Of a stretch of 64,000 nt of DNA, positions 47,926 to 58,183 are shown piece by piece. This DNA comes from Comamonas antarctica (GTDB taxonomy: Bacteria > Pseudomonadota > Gammaproteobacteria > Burkholderiales > Burkholderiaceae_C). Position numbers and translations under genes: made by a program. Each line of letters opens with the position of its first letter. Position 1 is the stretch's first letter. The notes under the pieces were generated by a model, which was given only the letters and a program-made list of their open reading frames with translations, had not been told where the DNA came from and searched no databases. The stretch covers positions 1,729,501 to 1,793,500 of the forward strand of contig NZ_CP054840.1 of assembly GCF_013363755.1 (NCBI RefSeq), read 5' to 3'.

Positions 47926-48891
47926 CTATTCCGCGGCCGGATCGACCAAAGCCTGATCGCCCTCGGCTTGCTCCTCGGCAAATGCCACGTAGAGCAGGGG
48001 ATTGGTGCTGGCGCGCTTGAACGGCGTCTCGCTCATCAGCAGGTCCAGCATCAGCGAAGCCAGGTCGTCGGCCAGGGGTTCGGCCATCGGGTCCTTTTCC
48101 TGGTTGACGACCTTGCGGTAGCTGCCGCATTCGCTGCAGGTCTCGGCCGTGACCACGTCGCCCGCGCCTTCGACGCCCTGGTACTGGATGCCCTTGGTCG
48201 ACTCGCAGTGCGAGCACTTGACGCGCACCATGTGCCATTCGGTGCAGCAGGTGCCGCAGTGCAGGTAGCGGTGGCCGTTGGCCTTGCCGCCGATGCGCAG
48301 CACGCTGGCCACGGGTTCGCTCGCGCAGACCGGGCAGATCGAGGCCGGTTCGGTATAGGGCACGTCGCCGGTCCTGAGCTGCGCGGCGCGCTGCGTGAAC
48401 ACGACCTGCAGCGCGGCCATGACGAACGGCGCCATGCCGACGTCACGCGCGGCGACTTCCTTTTGCAGCAGGCGCTTGGCGACGGCTTCGCGCTCGGCCT
48501 GGGGCATTTCGCGCAAGGCGCCCAGCAGCGGCTGCAGCGGCGCGGGCAGGCCGTGCTCGCCTTCGAGGCGCGTGAGCATGGTGTCGAGCACCTGCAGCCA
48601 GGCCGGGTCGAGGTGGTCGGCGGCGGGCAGCAGCGGCATCGAATGCTGCTGGGCCAGCGCAATGGCGGCTTCGGGCAGCACCGGCGCGGGCAGCGTGGCC
48701 AGCGCCTGGTGCTGGGCGTCGACGAGGCGCGCGACAAACAGGATGTAGTCGGCAATCGGATTGCCTTCGGCGAGCTGGCGCAGGCGCGCGGCGCGCTCGG
48801 CAAACAGGCTGCCGGCCTCGGGCAGACGGATGCGCGGGAAATTGATCTGGTCGATGGCCTCGATCTCGCCGCGTTGAAGAATGCGTTGCAT
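47926..48891 (-). CDS. fdhE: Formate dehydrogenase accessory protein FdhE
   Basis: 321 residues; needed for assembly of active formate dehydrogenase-N/O. The second half has four CxxC-type pairs (CPVCASEP, CGTCCTEW, CSHCEST, CSECGSY) forming a rubredoxin-like metal site. The N-terminal part is helical. It lies between the fdn structural genes and selA, which ties Sec insertion to enzyme maturation. Confidence 0.93.
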   Translation of the reverse strand: MQRILQRGEIEAIDQINFPRIRLPEAGSLFAERAARLRQLAEGNPIADYILFVARLVDAQHQALATLPAPVLPEAAIALAQQHSMPLLPAADHLDPAWLQVLDTMLTRLEGEHGLPAPLQPLLGALREMPQAEREAVAKRLLQKEVAARDVGMAPFVMAALQVVFTQRAAQLRTGDVPYTEPASICPVCASEPVASVLRIGGKANGHRYLHCGTCCTEWHMVRVKCSHCESTKGIQYQGVEGAGDVVTAETCSECGSYRKVVNQEKDPMAEPLADDLASLMLDLLMSETPFKRASTNPLLYVAFAEEQAEGDQALVDPAAE

Positions 48892-48978
48892 GGTGTCTTT
48901 TCCAAAAAAGTTGCCGCCGGCACACCCTGTGAAGGCGTCCGGCGGCGGGGGCCGTCAAGGATTTCTAGAACCGGCCAT

Positions 48979-49007
48979 TCATCCTGCGCCAGGCTCAGGA
49001 CGAACGG
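48979..49007. repeat. Dispersed intergenic palindromic repeat, copy 2 (partial)
   Basis: Arms TCATCCTG and CAGGACGAACGG around a short GC loop. It shares the CAGGACGAACG core with the reverse complement of copy 1 (24498-24529). It lies in the 125-bp gap between fdhE and the gamma subunit gene. Confidence 0.55.
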
Positions 49008-49016
49008 AGTTCATCG

Positions 49017-49643
49017 TCACTCCTTTTCCCCGGTCATGCGACGGTACCAGATCGGATGATGGTACTTGGCCCAGGCGCGGTTGACGGTGCCGTAGACCAT
49101 CGCGCGCAGCGTGCCGCGGGTCCAGATCGCGGCGTAGATGTGCAGGATGATCAGGCCGAACAGCGCTGCGGCCGAGACCGCGTGCAGCACGACGCTCGCG
49201 CGCACGATTTCCACGGGCAGGTTCCACCAGGCGCGCCACATCAGCACGCCCGACAGCGTCAGGCCCAGCATCGAGGCGATCAGCAGCCAGAACAGCACCT
49301 TCTGGCCGCCGTTGTACTTGTCCTGCTCGGGCATCACATGGTGCTCTTCGGTGACAAGCTTGGGCGCTTCCTTGAGCCACTGCACGTCACGGTCGCGGAT
49401 GAGGTTGAGCCGCCAGAAGCGGATCACCATCAGCACGAAGCCCAGCGCCATCACCACACCGATATAGGGGTGCAGGATGCGTGCCCAGGTGCCGCCGCCG
49501 AACAGCTGCACCAGCGGGAAGAACGCCGGGTGGAAGAACGCCAGGCCCGACAGCGCGAGCAGCACGAAGGTGATGGCCACCAGCCAGTGGTTGCCGCGCT
49601 CGCCGGCGGTGTAGCGCTTCAGGTCACGGGGGCTGCGCTTCAT
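49017..49643 (-). CDS. fdnI: Formate dehydrogenase cytochrome b556 (gamma) subunit
   Basis: 208 residues with four TM helices (about 20-40, 55-75, 115-135, 150-175), including the His ligands for the b hemes ([31 protein letters not shown]). It passes electrons from the FdnGH head to quinone. Start overlaps the beta subunit stop (ATGA). fdnI and fdoI cannot be told apart by sequence alone. Confidence 0.92.
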   Translation of the reverse strand: MKRSPRDLKRYTAGERGNHWLVAITFVLLALSGLAFFHPAFFPLVQLFGGGTWARILHPYIGVVMALGFVLMVIRFWRLNLIRDRDVQWLKEAPKLVTEEHHVMPEQDKYNGGQKVLFWLLIASMLGLTLSGVLMWRAWWNLPVEIVRASVVLHAVSAAALFGLIILHIYAAIWTRGTLRAMVYGTVNRAWAKYHHPIWYRRMTGEKE

Positions 49644-50596
49644 TTTGCGTCCTCCTTGTCGAGCATCTGTTGGCTCAGCGCTTGCTGCTCCAGCCGTTCT
49701 TCCATGCGGTCTTCCTCGCGCTCGAGTTCCGCGGGCACGTCGTGCGGGCCCTTGGTCACGTAGTGGAAGAAGCTGCCCACGGCGGCCGCGCCCAGCGCTG
49801 CGAGTGCCAGCGGCTTGGCCACGCCCTTCCACAGCGAGACCATCGGGCTGATCCTGGGATCATCCGGCAGGCCCTTGTAGAGCGAGGGCTTGTCGGCATG
49901 GTGCAGCACATACATGACGTGCGTGCCGCCCACGCCGGCGGGGTCGTACAGGCCGGCCTTGTCATAGCCGCGGCGGTTCAGGTCCTGGATGCGGTGCTCG
50001 GCGTGCTCCTTCATCGCCTGCTTGGTGCCGAACTGGATGGCTCCGGTCGGGCAGGTCTTCACGCAGGCCGGCTCGCGTCCCACGGCGACGCGGTCGGAAC
50101 ACAGCGTGCACTTGTACGCCTTGTGGTCCTTCTTCGAGATGCGCGGGATGTTGAACGGGCAGCCGGTCACGCAGTAGCCGCAGCCAATGCAGTTCTCCTG
50201 CTGGAAGTCGACGATGCCGTTGCTGTACTGCAGGATGGCGCCGGGCGAAGGGCAGGCCTTGAGGCAGCCCGGGTCTTCGCAGTGCATGCAGCCGTCCTTG
50301 CGGATCAGCCATTCCAGGTTGCCCGTGGCCTCGTTTTCGTACTCGGTGAAACGCATCACGGTCCACGACGCGGCCGTCAGGTCGGTGGGGTTGTCATAGA
50401 CCCCCGCCGCTGCCGTGCCGATGTCGTCGCGCAGGTCGTTCCATTCCATGCAGGCGGTCTGGCAGGCCTTGCAGCCAATGCACTTGGAGACGTCGATCAG
50501 CTTGGCCACCTCGCCCGAATGCGCTTCACGCATGCTGGGCGAGGGGGTGGTGGTGGCCGAACGGCGCTTGATATCGAGAGAGTGTGTAGAAGACAT
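49640..50596 (-). CDS. fdnH: Formate dehydrogenase iron-sulfur (beta) subunit
   Basis: 318 residues with four [4Fe-4S] motifs: [35 protein letters not shown] and CTLCSDR...CVKTC. A single C-terminal TM helix (about 270-290) anchors it. The N-terminal ~40 residues are polar. It carries electrons from the Mo/Sec site to the heme subunit. Starts 10 bp after the fdnG stop. Confidence 0.95.
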   Translation of the reverse strand: MSSTHSLDIKRRSATTTPSPSMREAHSGEVAKLIDVSKCIGCKACQTACMEWNDLRDDIGTAAAGVYDNPTDLTAASWTVMRFTEYENEATGNLEWLIRKDGCMHCEDPGCLKACPSPGAILQYSNGIVDFQQENCIGCGYCVTGCPFNIPRISKKDHKAYKCTLCSDRVAVGREPACVKTCPTGAIQFGTKQAMKEHAEHRIQDLNRRGYDKAGLYDPAGVGGTHVMYVLHHADKPSLYKGLPDDPRISPMVSLWKGVAKPLALAALGAAAVGSFFHYVTKGPHDVPAELEREEDRMEERLEQQALSQQMLDKEDAK

Positions 50597-50606
50597 CAGC
50601 GACTCC

Positions 50607-53600
50607 TTAGGCCTTTTCCACCTTCACGAGGAAGGTCTTGGATTCTGGTGTGTTGCTGTTGCCGTCACCAATCGATGCCGTGAGATTGTTGGCCATGTGG
50701 CCCTTGCGCCCGGTCGATGCAAAGCCCCAGTGGATGGGGATGCCGACATGGTGCACGGTCTTGCCTTCGATCTTCATCGGCTTGAGGCGCTTGGTCACGA
50801 CGGCCGCGGCGCGCACGTAGCCGCGCTTGGACGTCACCCTGACCTGCTGCCCGGTGGCGATGCCCAGCTCCTGCGCGAGCGCTTCCCCGATCTCGACGAA
50901 CTGCTCGGGCTGAACGATGTTGTTCAGCTGAACATGCTTGGTCCAGTAGTGGAAATGCTCGGTCAGGCGGTAGGTCGTGCCCACGTGCGGGTACTCGGCG
51001 GCGGTGCCGTCGGTGCCCTTGGTCGACTCGAGGATCCGCGCCGCCGGGTTGATGACCGCGAGCTTGTTGTTCGGGTACATCGGGTTGTAGCCGAGCGGGT
51101 TGTCGAACGCCTCGTAGTGCGTCGGGAACGGGCCTTCGTTCATGCCCTTGCGCGAGAAGAAGCGCGCCACGCCCTCGGGGTTCATGATGAACGGGCCCAC
51201 GGTGGCCGGGTCCATGTTGAGCCCCATGTCGGGCACGTCGGCGCCGCCCCAGGCCTTGCCGTTCCACTCGACGAGCTTGCGGTTCGGATTGAAGGCCTTG
51301 CCCTGCAGGTCGCACGAGGCGCGGTTGTAGAGCACGCGGCGGTTTGCCGGCCAGGCCCAGGCCCAGTTCAGCGTATTGCCGATGCCGGTCGGGTCGGAGT
51401 TGTCGCGGCGCGCCATCTGGTTGCCCGATGTCGTCCAGCTGCCGGTCCAGATCCAGCAGCCGCTGAGCGTGCTGCCGTCGTCGCGCAGCTCGCCGAAGCT
51501 CGACAGCTGTTCGCCGGCCTTGCGCAGCAGCTTGGTTGGATCCTTGGGATCGTACAGATCGACCAGCGCGCGTCCGTTGTACTCCTTGGCGACTTCTTCC
51601 GAGGTCGGGTGCGCCGCCTCGGCGTAGGGCCAGTACAGGTTGGCGATGGGGTCGGCGAACTTGCCGCCGTCCTTGGCGTACGCGGCCTTCAGGCGCAGGT
51701 GCAGCGCCGACATGATGGCGATGTCGGTCTTGGCCTCGCCCGGCGGCTCGGCAGCCTTCCAGTGCCACTGCAGCACGCGCGAGGAACTCACCACTGCGCC
51801 ATCTTCCTCGGCGAAGCAGGTGGTCGGCAGGCGGAACACCTCGGTCTGGATGGAGGCGGTGTCAACGTCGTTGAACTCGCCGTGGTTCTTCCAGAACTCG
51901 GATGTCTCCGTGACCAGCGGGTCCATGATGACCAGGAACTTGAGCTTGGACAGCCCCTTGCGCACGTTGTTGCTGTTGGCCAGCGCCGCCAGCGGGTTGA
52001 AGCCCTGCGCGATGTAGCCGTTGATCTTGCCCTGGTTCATCATGTCGAAGACCTGGAGCATGTCGTACTGGCGGTCGAGCTTGGGCAGGTAGTCGAAGGC
52101 CCAGTTGTTCTCTGCCGTCGCCGCCGGTCCATACCAGGCCTTCATCAGGCTCACATGGAACTTGGGCGTGTTCGACCAGTAGTTCATCTGCCCGGGCCGC
52201 ATCGGCTTCGGGGTCCGCGCTTCGAGGTACTTGGCGTAGTCCTGCTCGGCCTCATTGGGCAGCGACAGGTAGCCAGGCAGGCTCGCCGACAGGATGCCCA
52301 GGTCGGTGAGGCCCTGGATGTTCGAGTGCCCGCGCAGTGCGTTCATGCCGCCGCCCGCGACGCCGATGTTGCCCAGCAACAGCTGGATCATCGCGCCGGT
52401 GCGCAGGATCTGCGCGCCGGTGGTGTGCTGGGTCCAGCCGAGCGCGTACAGGATGGTCGCCACGCGGCCCGATTCGGCGGTCGACGCGAATTGCTCGCAG
52501 ACATGCAGGAACTTCGCCTGGGGCGTGCCGCAGATGCTCTCGACTTTTTCCGCCGTATAGCCCGCGTAGTGGCGCTTGAGCCACTGGTAGACGCAGCGCG
52601 GATGCTCGAGCGTCGGGTCGGTCTTGACGTAGCCGTCGGCGTCGAGCTCGTAGTCCCACGAGGTCTTGTCGTAGGCGCGCTTTTCCGGATCGTAGCCCGC
52701 AAAGATGCCTTCGTCGAACGCAAAGTCCTCGCGCACGATGTAGGTGAAATCGGTGTAGTTCCGGACGTACTCGTGGTGGATCTTGTTGTTCGTGAGCAGA
52801 TAGTTGATCACGCCGCCAAGGAACACGATATCGCTGCCCGACCGGATGGGGGCATAGAAATCGGCCACCGATGCAGATCGGTTGAAGCGCGGGTCGACCA
52901 CCATGAAGTGCGCATTGTTGTGCTCCTTCGCCTCGGTCACCCATTTGAAGCCGCAGGGATGGGCTTCGGCGGCATTGCCGCCCATGATCAAAATAACGTC
53001 CGCGTTCTTGATGTCGACCCAATGGTTCGTCATCGCTCCACGGCCAAACGTCGGGGCAAGACCTGCCACCGTCGGGCCGTGTCAGACACGTGCTTGGTTG
53101 TCGAGTGCAAGAAGGCCCCAGGAACGGGCCACTTTGTGCGTGATGTAACCGGCTTCATTGCTGGAGGCCGAGGCGGCCAGCATGCCGGTGGTGAGCCAGC
53201 GATTGACGGTCTGGCCCTTGTCGTTGCGCTCGACGAAGTTCGCGTCGCGATCGTCCTTGAGCAGCTTGGTGATGCGCGTCAGCGCCTCGTCCCAGGACAT
53301 GCGCTTCCACTCGTTGGAGCCAGGAGCACGGTACTCAGGGTACTTGAGGCGGTGGGGGCTGTGGACGAAGTCCAGCAGCGATGCCCCCTTGGGGCACAGC
53401 GTGCCGCGGTTGACCGGATGGTCCGGGTCACCCTCGACGTGGATCACCGACAGCTTGGCATTCTTCGCGCCGTCGCTGAGCGAATACATCAGGATGCCGC
53501 AGCCTACCGAGCAGTAGGTACAGGTCTGGCGCGTGACCGTGGTCGCGGCCAGCTTGAACTGGCGCACCTCAGCGAGCGCGGCCGTGGGCGAGAAGCCCAT

Positions 53601-53672
53601 GACCGCGAGACTGGATGCCGCCAGACTGGAGCCAGTCACTTTCATGAACTGGCGTCTGGAAAATTGCACCAT
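50607..53672 (-). CDS. fdnG: Selenocysteine-containing formate dehydrogenase-N alpha subunit
   Basis: 1021 residues read through an in-frame UGA at 53082-53084 (Sec197). Tat signal [10 protein letters not shown] at the start; a [4Fe-4S] motif [14 protein letters not shown] follows. The Sec context [25 protein letters not shown] matches FdnG/FdoG. Mo-bis-MGD folds and FADPIAN-type segments follow. The UGA is not a frameshift or decay: reading is continuous on both sides, the SECIS hairpin lies right after it, and selA-selD are present. It oxidises formate in the periplasm. Confidence 0.96.
53039..53084 (-). other. UGA (Sec) codon and bacterial SECIS hairpin
   Basis: UGA at 53082-53084 followed at once by CACGGCC (53075-53081), which pairs with GGCCGTG (53039-53045). 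The apical stem GGCA/TGCC carries the loop GGTCT (53059-53063), the SelB-binding element of fdn/fdo SECIS hairpins. It lies inside the fdnG coding sequence. Confidence 0.9.
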
Positions 53673-53786
53673 GGGGGTACCTTTTTATAAGAAATGACGC
53701 TTGTCGCTCGATTCTAGAAGCAGGACGGGAATCGGGCTTGGGCGGGCGCCACTGCCTCATGCCGCAGGTCGGGTTCTCTTTTGGGC

Positions 53787-53826
53787 TTGACATATTGTCC
53801 AAGTCCATTCTTATATATAAGGACTT
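53787..53826. promoter_or_regulatory. AT-rich palindromic control region upstream of fdnG
   Basis: Contains AAGTCC (53801-53806) / GGACTT (53821-53826) around the perfect 12-bp palindrome CTTATATATAAG (53810-53821), and a nearby GACATATTGTC (53789-53799). A TTGACA (53787-53792) with TTATAT 18 bp later reads rightwards, away from fdnG, so it is not its promoter. The palindromes are candidates for an FNR- or NarL-like regulator of the formate operon, 115-155 bp before the start. Confidence 0.4.
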
Positions 53827-53946
53827 TTATACAAGAGTTGCTTGCCGCAACATCTGTCACTTATCTGTCAGAGCCGATGCAAACCGGCCTGGGGTTTGCC
53901 CGTAGATCCTGGGCCCAGCGCAAAACGCACTGGCGCGCCGCCTCGT

Positions 53947-55032
53947 TCACTGTTGTGGCGGCAGCGGCGGCGCGCCGTCGGCGCCGGGTTTGAGGTCCTG
54001 CCCGAACAGATCCCATACCGAGATGAACAGCGCCGCGATCAGCGGTCCCACGACAAACCCCGTCAGGCCGAACAGCGCCATGCCGCCGAGCGTGGAGATC
54101 AGCACGATATAGTCGGGCATCTTGGTGTCCTTGCCCACCAGCAGCGGCCGCAGCACGTTGTCGACCAGGCCGATGACCAGCACGCCGTAGGCCGCAAGCA
54201 CGCTGCCCTTGACGACATCGCCCGTGGCCAGGAAATAGATCGCCACCGGGCCCCAGATCAGGCCCGCACCCACGGCCGGCAGCAGCGACAGGAAGGCCAT
54301 GACCACGGCCCACAGCACCGGCCCCTGGATGTCCAGGATCCAGAAGATCAGTCCGCCGAGCGCGCCCTGCGACATGGCGACGACCATGTTGCCCTTGATG
54401 GTCGCGCGCACCACGGTGGTGAACTTGCTGGCCAGTGCGGTCTTGTGCGTGGGTTCGAGCGGAAACACGTAGCGGATGCGGCGCGCGAGCTGGGCGCCGT
54501 CGCGCAGCAGGAAGAACAGCAGATACAGCATGACGCCGAAGCCGACGACGAAGCCCAGCGTGTTCTGACCTATGCCGACGGCCTGGGCCGCGGCGACCTT
54601 GCTGGCCTGCACGGCCACGCTCGACAGCTTGTCCTGGACTTCGGTGACCGACGCCAGGCCCAGGCTGTCGAGCGCGCGCAGCGCCCAGGAGGGCAGGGCC
54701 GCCATGATCTGCTGGAAGTAGGCGCCGATGTTGATCTCGCCGGTGTTGAGGTTCTCGTAGATCAGCCCGGCCTCGCGCACCAGCGAGGCGCCGATGGCCA
54801 CCAGCGGCAGGATCACGATCACCAGGCACAGGGCCAGCGTGGTCAGCGCCGCGAGGTTGCGCCGGTTCGGCATGCGTGCCAGCAGCCGCTGGTGCAGCGG
54901 GGAAAACAGCACCGCCAGTACGACGCCCCAGAACACGGCGGCCCAGAATGGCCAAAGGATGACCAGGAAGCCGGCAGTGACCAGGCACAGCAGCAGGAGA
55001 AAGACGCGGTGGTAGAGGGTAGTGCTTTTCAT
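53947..55032 (-). CDS. AI-2E-family transporter
   Basis: 361 residues, the normal length for the family. TM pairs at the N terminus (FLLLLCLVTAGFLVILWPFWAAVFWGVVLAVLF), soluble centre, and the C-terminal LLPAVGAGLIWGPVAIYFLATG and RPLLVGKDTKMPDYIVLIS motifs. Unlike the 18.3-kb homologue it has no extra domain. The substrate is unknown; family members include PerM and TqsA. Confidence 0.9.
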   Translation of the reverse strand: MKSTTLYHRVFLLLLCLVTAGFLVILWPFWAAVFWGVVLAVLFSPLHQRLLARMPNRRNLAALTTLALCLVIVILPLVAIGASLVREAGLIYENLNTGEINIGAYFQQIMAALPSWALRALDSLGLASVTEVQDKLSSVAVQASKVAAAQAVGIGQNTLGFVVGFGVMLYLLFFLLRDGAQLARRIRYVFPLEPTHKTALASKFTTVVRATIKGNMVVAMSQGALGGLIFWILDIQGPVLWAVVMAFLSLLPAVGAGLIWGPVAIYFLATGDVVKGSVLAAYGVLVIGLVDNVLRPLLVGKDTKMPDYIVLISTLGGMALFGLTGFVVGPLIAALFISVWDLFGQDLKPGADGAPPLPPQQ

Positions 55033-55262
55033 GTTCGCGACAGTTGGACGCCTGCGATCGATCGCAGGCGTTAAATATAGTTGCAAATGTAATCGGGCCG
55101 TCCCGGGGGCGTGTAGGTGGGCATGCCGGTTCAGTGGCACAATGGCGGTCGCAACAAGGCCCTTCCCATGCCACCGTCGCATCCGCCAATCGGTACAGCC
55201 GTGTCGCGGAAGGTCTACCCACCAGCTAATGCTTTCTCCAGGAAAGCGGAGGTCAGCGAGAT

Positions 55263-58139
55263 ATGAGCGAGACAACTGTCTATCAAGCCTATCAAGGCAA
55301 TACCTATCTCTTCGGCGGCAATGCGCCGTATGTCGAAGAGATGTATGAGAACTATCTGGCCAATCCCGGCAGCGTGCCGGATTCTTGGCGTGAATACTTC
55401 GACGCACTGCAGCACGTGCCCGCAGTCGACGGCTCCAATGCCCGCGACGTGCCCCACCTGCCCGTGGTCAACGCTTTTGCCGAGCGCGCCAAGCAGGGCG
55501 GCACCCAGGTCGTCGTGGCCTCGGGTGCGGATTCCGAGCTGGGCCGCAAGCGCACCGCGGTGCAGCAACTGATTGCCGCGTACCGCAACGTCGGCCAGCG
55601 CTGGGCCGATCTCGATCCCCTCAAGCGCACCGAGCGCCCCCAGATTCCCGAACTCGAGCCTTCCTTCTACGGCTTCACCGACGCCGACCAGGAAACCGTG
55701 TTCAACGTGGGCAACACCTTCTTCGGCAAGGAGACCATGTCCCTGCGCGAGTTGCTCAACGCGCTCAACGAAACGTATTGCGGCACGATCGGCGCCGAGT
55801 ACATGTATGCCACCGACCAGAACCAGAAGCGCTGGTGGCAGCAAAAGCTCGAAACCATTCGCAGCAAGCCCCAGTTCGACGCACAGAAGAAGACCCGCAT
55901 TCTCGACCGCCTGACGGCCGCCGAAGGCCTGGAACGCTTCCTGCACACCAAGTACGTCGGCCAGAAGCGCTTCTCGCTGGAAGGCGGCGAAAGCTTCATC
56001 GTGGCAATGGACGAACTGATCCAGTGCGCCGGTGCTCGCGGCGTGCAGGAAATCGTCATCGGCATGGCCCACCGCGGCCGCCTGAACGTGCTGGTCAACA
56101 CGCTGGGCAAGACCCCGCGCGACCTGTTTGCCGAATTCGACCATACCGCCCCCGAAGACCTGCCCTCGGGCGACGTGAAATACCACCAGGGTTTCAGCTC
56201 CGACGTGTCGACGACCGGCGGCCCGGTGCACCTGTCGCTGGCCTTCAATCCCTCGCACCTGGAAATCGTCAACCCCGTGGTCGAAGGTTCGGTGCGCGCG
56301 CGCATGGACCGCCGCGGCGACCCGCACGGCAAGCAGGTGCTGCCGGTGCTGGTGCACGGCGACGCGGCCTTTGCCGGCCAGGGCGTGAACCAGGAAACGC
56401 TGGCGCTGGCCCAGACCCGTGGCTACACCACGGGCGGCACGGTGCACATCATCATCAACAACCAGATCGGCTTCACGACCTCCGATCCGCGCGACACGCG
56501 TTCGACGCTGTACTGCACCGACATCGTCAAGATGATCGAGTCGCCCGTGCTGCACGTGAACGGCGACGATCCTGAAGCCGTGGCCCTGGCCATCGAGCTG
56601 GCGCTGGAATTCCGCATGGAGTTCGCCAAGGACGTCGTGGTCGACATCATCTGCTTCCGCAAGCTGGGCCACAACGAGCAGGACACGCCTGCGCTGACCC
56701 AGCCGCTGATGTACAAGAAGATCGGTGCCCATGTCGGCACGCGCAAGCTGTACGCCGACAAGCTGGCCACGCAAGGCCTGGGCGAAACGCTGGGCGACGA
56801 CATGGCCAAGGCCTACCGCGCCGCGCTCGACGAAGGCAAGCACACCGCCGATCCGGTGCTGACCAACTTCAAGAGCCAGTACGCCGTGGACTGGAGCCCG
56901 TTCCTGGGCAAGCCCTGGACCGATGCCGGCGACACCTCGATCCCGCTGACCGAGTGGAAGCGCCTGGCCGAGCGCATCACCACCATCCCCGAATCCGTGG
57001 CGCCGCACGCGCTGGTCAAGAAGGTGTATGACGACCGCGCAGCCATGGGCCGCGGCGAAGTCAACGTCGACTGGGGCATGGGCGAGCACATGGCTTTTGC
57101 CTCCCTGGTCGCTTCGGGCTATCCCGTGCGCCTGTCGGGCGAAGACTGCGGCCGTGGCACCTTCACGCACCGCCATTCGGTCATCCATGACCAAAAGCGC
57201 GAGAAGTGGGACACCGGCACCTACGTGCCGCTGCAGAACGTGGCCGACAACCAGGCACCGTTCGTCGTGATCGACTCGATCCTGTCCGAAGAAGCCGTTC
57301 TGGGCTTCGAGTACGGCTACTCGTCGAACGATCCGAACACCATGGTCATCTGGGAAGCCCAGTTCGGCGACTTCGCCAACGGCGCCCAGGTCGTGATCGA
57401 CCAGTTCATCGCTTCGGGCGAAGTCAAGTGGGGCCGCATCAACGGCCTGACGCTGATGCTGCCGCACGGCTACGAAGGCCAGGGCCCCGAGCACAGCTCG
57501 GCGCGCCTCGAGCGCTTCATGCAGCTGGCTGCCGACACCAACATGCAGATCGTGCAGCCGACCACGGCCAGCCAGATCTTCCATGTGCTGCGCCGCCAGA
57601 TGGTGCGCAACCTGCGCAAGCCGCTGGTCATCATGACCCCCAAGTCGCTGCTGCGCAACAAGGATGCGACCTCGCCGCTGTCCGAGTTCACGGCCGGTTG
57701 CTTCCAGACCGTGATCCCCGAGCAAGACCAGGCCATCGTCGCCAACGCCGACAAGGTCAAGCGCGTGATCGCCTGCTCCGGCAAGGTGTACTACGATCTG
57801 GTGAAGAAGCGTGCCGAGCGCGAGCAGAGCGACGTCGCGATCATCCGCGTCGAGCAGCTGTATCCCTTCCCGCACAAGGCTTTTGCCGCGGAACTGAAGA
57901 AGTACCCGCAAGCCACCGACATCGTGTGGTGCCAGGATGAGCCGCAGAACCAGGGCGCCTGGTTCTTCATCCAGCACAACATCCACGAGAACATGCTGGA
58001 CGGCCAGAAGCTGGGCTACTCGGGCCGTGCCGCTTCGGCATCGCCGGCCGTCGGCTATTCGCACCTGCACCAGGAACAGCAAAAGGCGCTGGTCGAAGGC
58101 GCATTCACCAAGCTCAAGGGTTTTGTTCTGACCAAGTAA
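55263..58139 (+). CDS. sucA: 2-oxoglutarate dehydrogenase E1 component
   Basis: 958 residues; thiamine-diphosphate enzyme that decarboxylates 2-oxoglutarate. Motifs: YQGNTYLFGGNAPYVEEMYE at the N terminus, GMAHRGRLNVLVNTLGK, KYHQGFSSD, HGDAAFAGQG, FRKLGHNEQD, and the C-terminal LLPHGYEGQGPEHSSARLER. GGAGGT-type ribosome-binding site before the ATG. It heads sucA-sucB-lpdA. Confidence 0.97.
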   Translation: MSETTVYQAYQGNTYLFGGNAPYVEEMYENYLANPGSVPDSWREYFDALQHVPAVDGSNARDVPHLPVVNAFAERAKQGGTQVVVASGADSELGRKRTAVQQLIAAYRNVGQRWADLDPLKRTERPQIPELEPSFYGFTDADQETVFNVGNTFFGKETMSLRELLNALNETYCGTIGAEYMYATDQNQKRWWQQKLETIRSKPQFDAQKKTRILDRLTAAEGLERFLHTKYVGQKRFSLEGGESFIVAMDELIQCAGARGVQEIVIGMAHRGRLNVLVNTLGKTPRDLFAEFDHTAPEDLPSGDVKYHQGFSSDVSTTGGPVHLSLAFNPSHLEIVNPVVEGSVRARMDRRGDPHGKQVLPVLVHGDAAFAGQGVNQETLALAQTRGYTTGGTVHIIINNQIGFTTSDPRDTRSTLYCTDIVKMIESPVLHVNGDDPEAVALAIELALEFRMEFAKDVVVDIICFRKLGHNEQDTPALTQPLMYKKIGAHVGTRKLYADKLATQGLGETLGDDMAKAYRAALDEGKHTADPVLTNFKSQYAVDWSPFLGKPWTDAGDTSIPLTEWKRLAERITTIPESVAPHALVKKVYDDRAAMGRGEVNVDWGMGEHMAFASLVASGYPVRLSGEDCGRGTFTHRHSVIHDQKREKWDTGTYVPLQNVADNQAPFVVIDSILSEEAVLGFEYGYSSNDPNTMVIWEAQFGDFANGAQVVIDQFIASGEVKWGRINGLTLMLPHGYEGQGPEHSSARLERFMQLAADTNMQIVQPTTASQIFHVLRRQMVRNLRKPLVIMTPKSLLRNKDATSPLSEFTAGCFQTVIPEQDQAIVANADKVKRVIACSGKVYYDLVKKRAEREQSDVAIIRVEQLYPFPHKAFAAELKKYPQATDIVWCQDEPQNQGAWFFIQHNIHENMLDGQKLGYSGRAASASPAVGYSHLHQEQQKALVEGAFTKLKGFVLTK

Positions 58140-58183
58140 GGCCGGAAACCCGAACTCAGTACAAACCTTTTGAAAGAAAAACC

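Noticed and set aside
53069..53085. Apparent break of fdnG into two genes (stop at 53082-53084)
   Set aside because: The stop is an in-frame UGA with a SECIS hairpin and matching Sec context; all Sec genes are beside it. Not a pseudogene or frameshift.
50415..53690. Plus-strand open frame of over 1000 codons opposite fdnG/fdnH
   Set aside because: Antisense shadow of a conserved enzyme; no ribosome-binding site or domain.
53787..53816. Sigma70-like TTGACA-N18-TTATAT promoter
   Set aside because: It reads rightwards into the 3' end of a minus-strand gene, with no plus-strand gene for 1.4 kb. Kept only as part of the palindromic control region.
55215..58082. Long minus-strand open frame opposite sucA
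   Set aside because: Antisense shadow caused by high third-position GC in sucA; no recognisable product.
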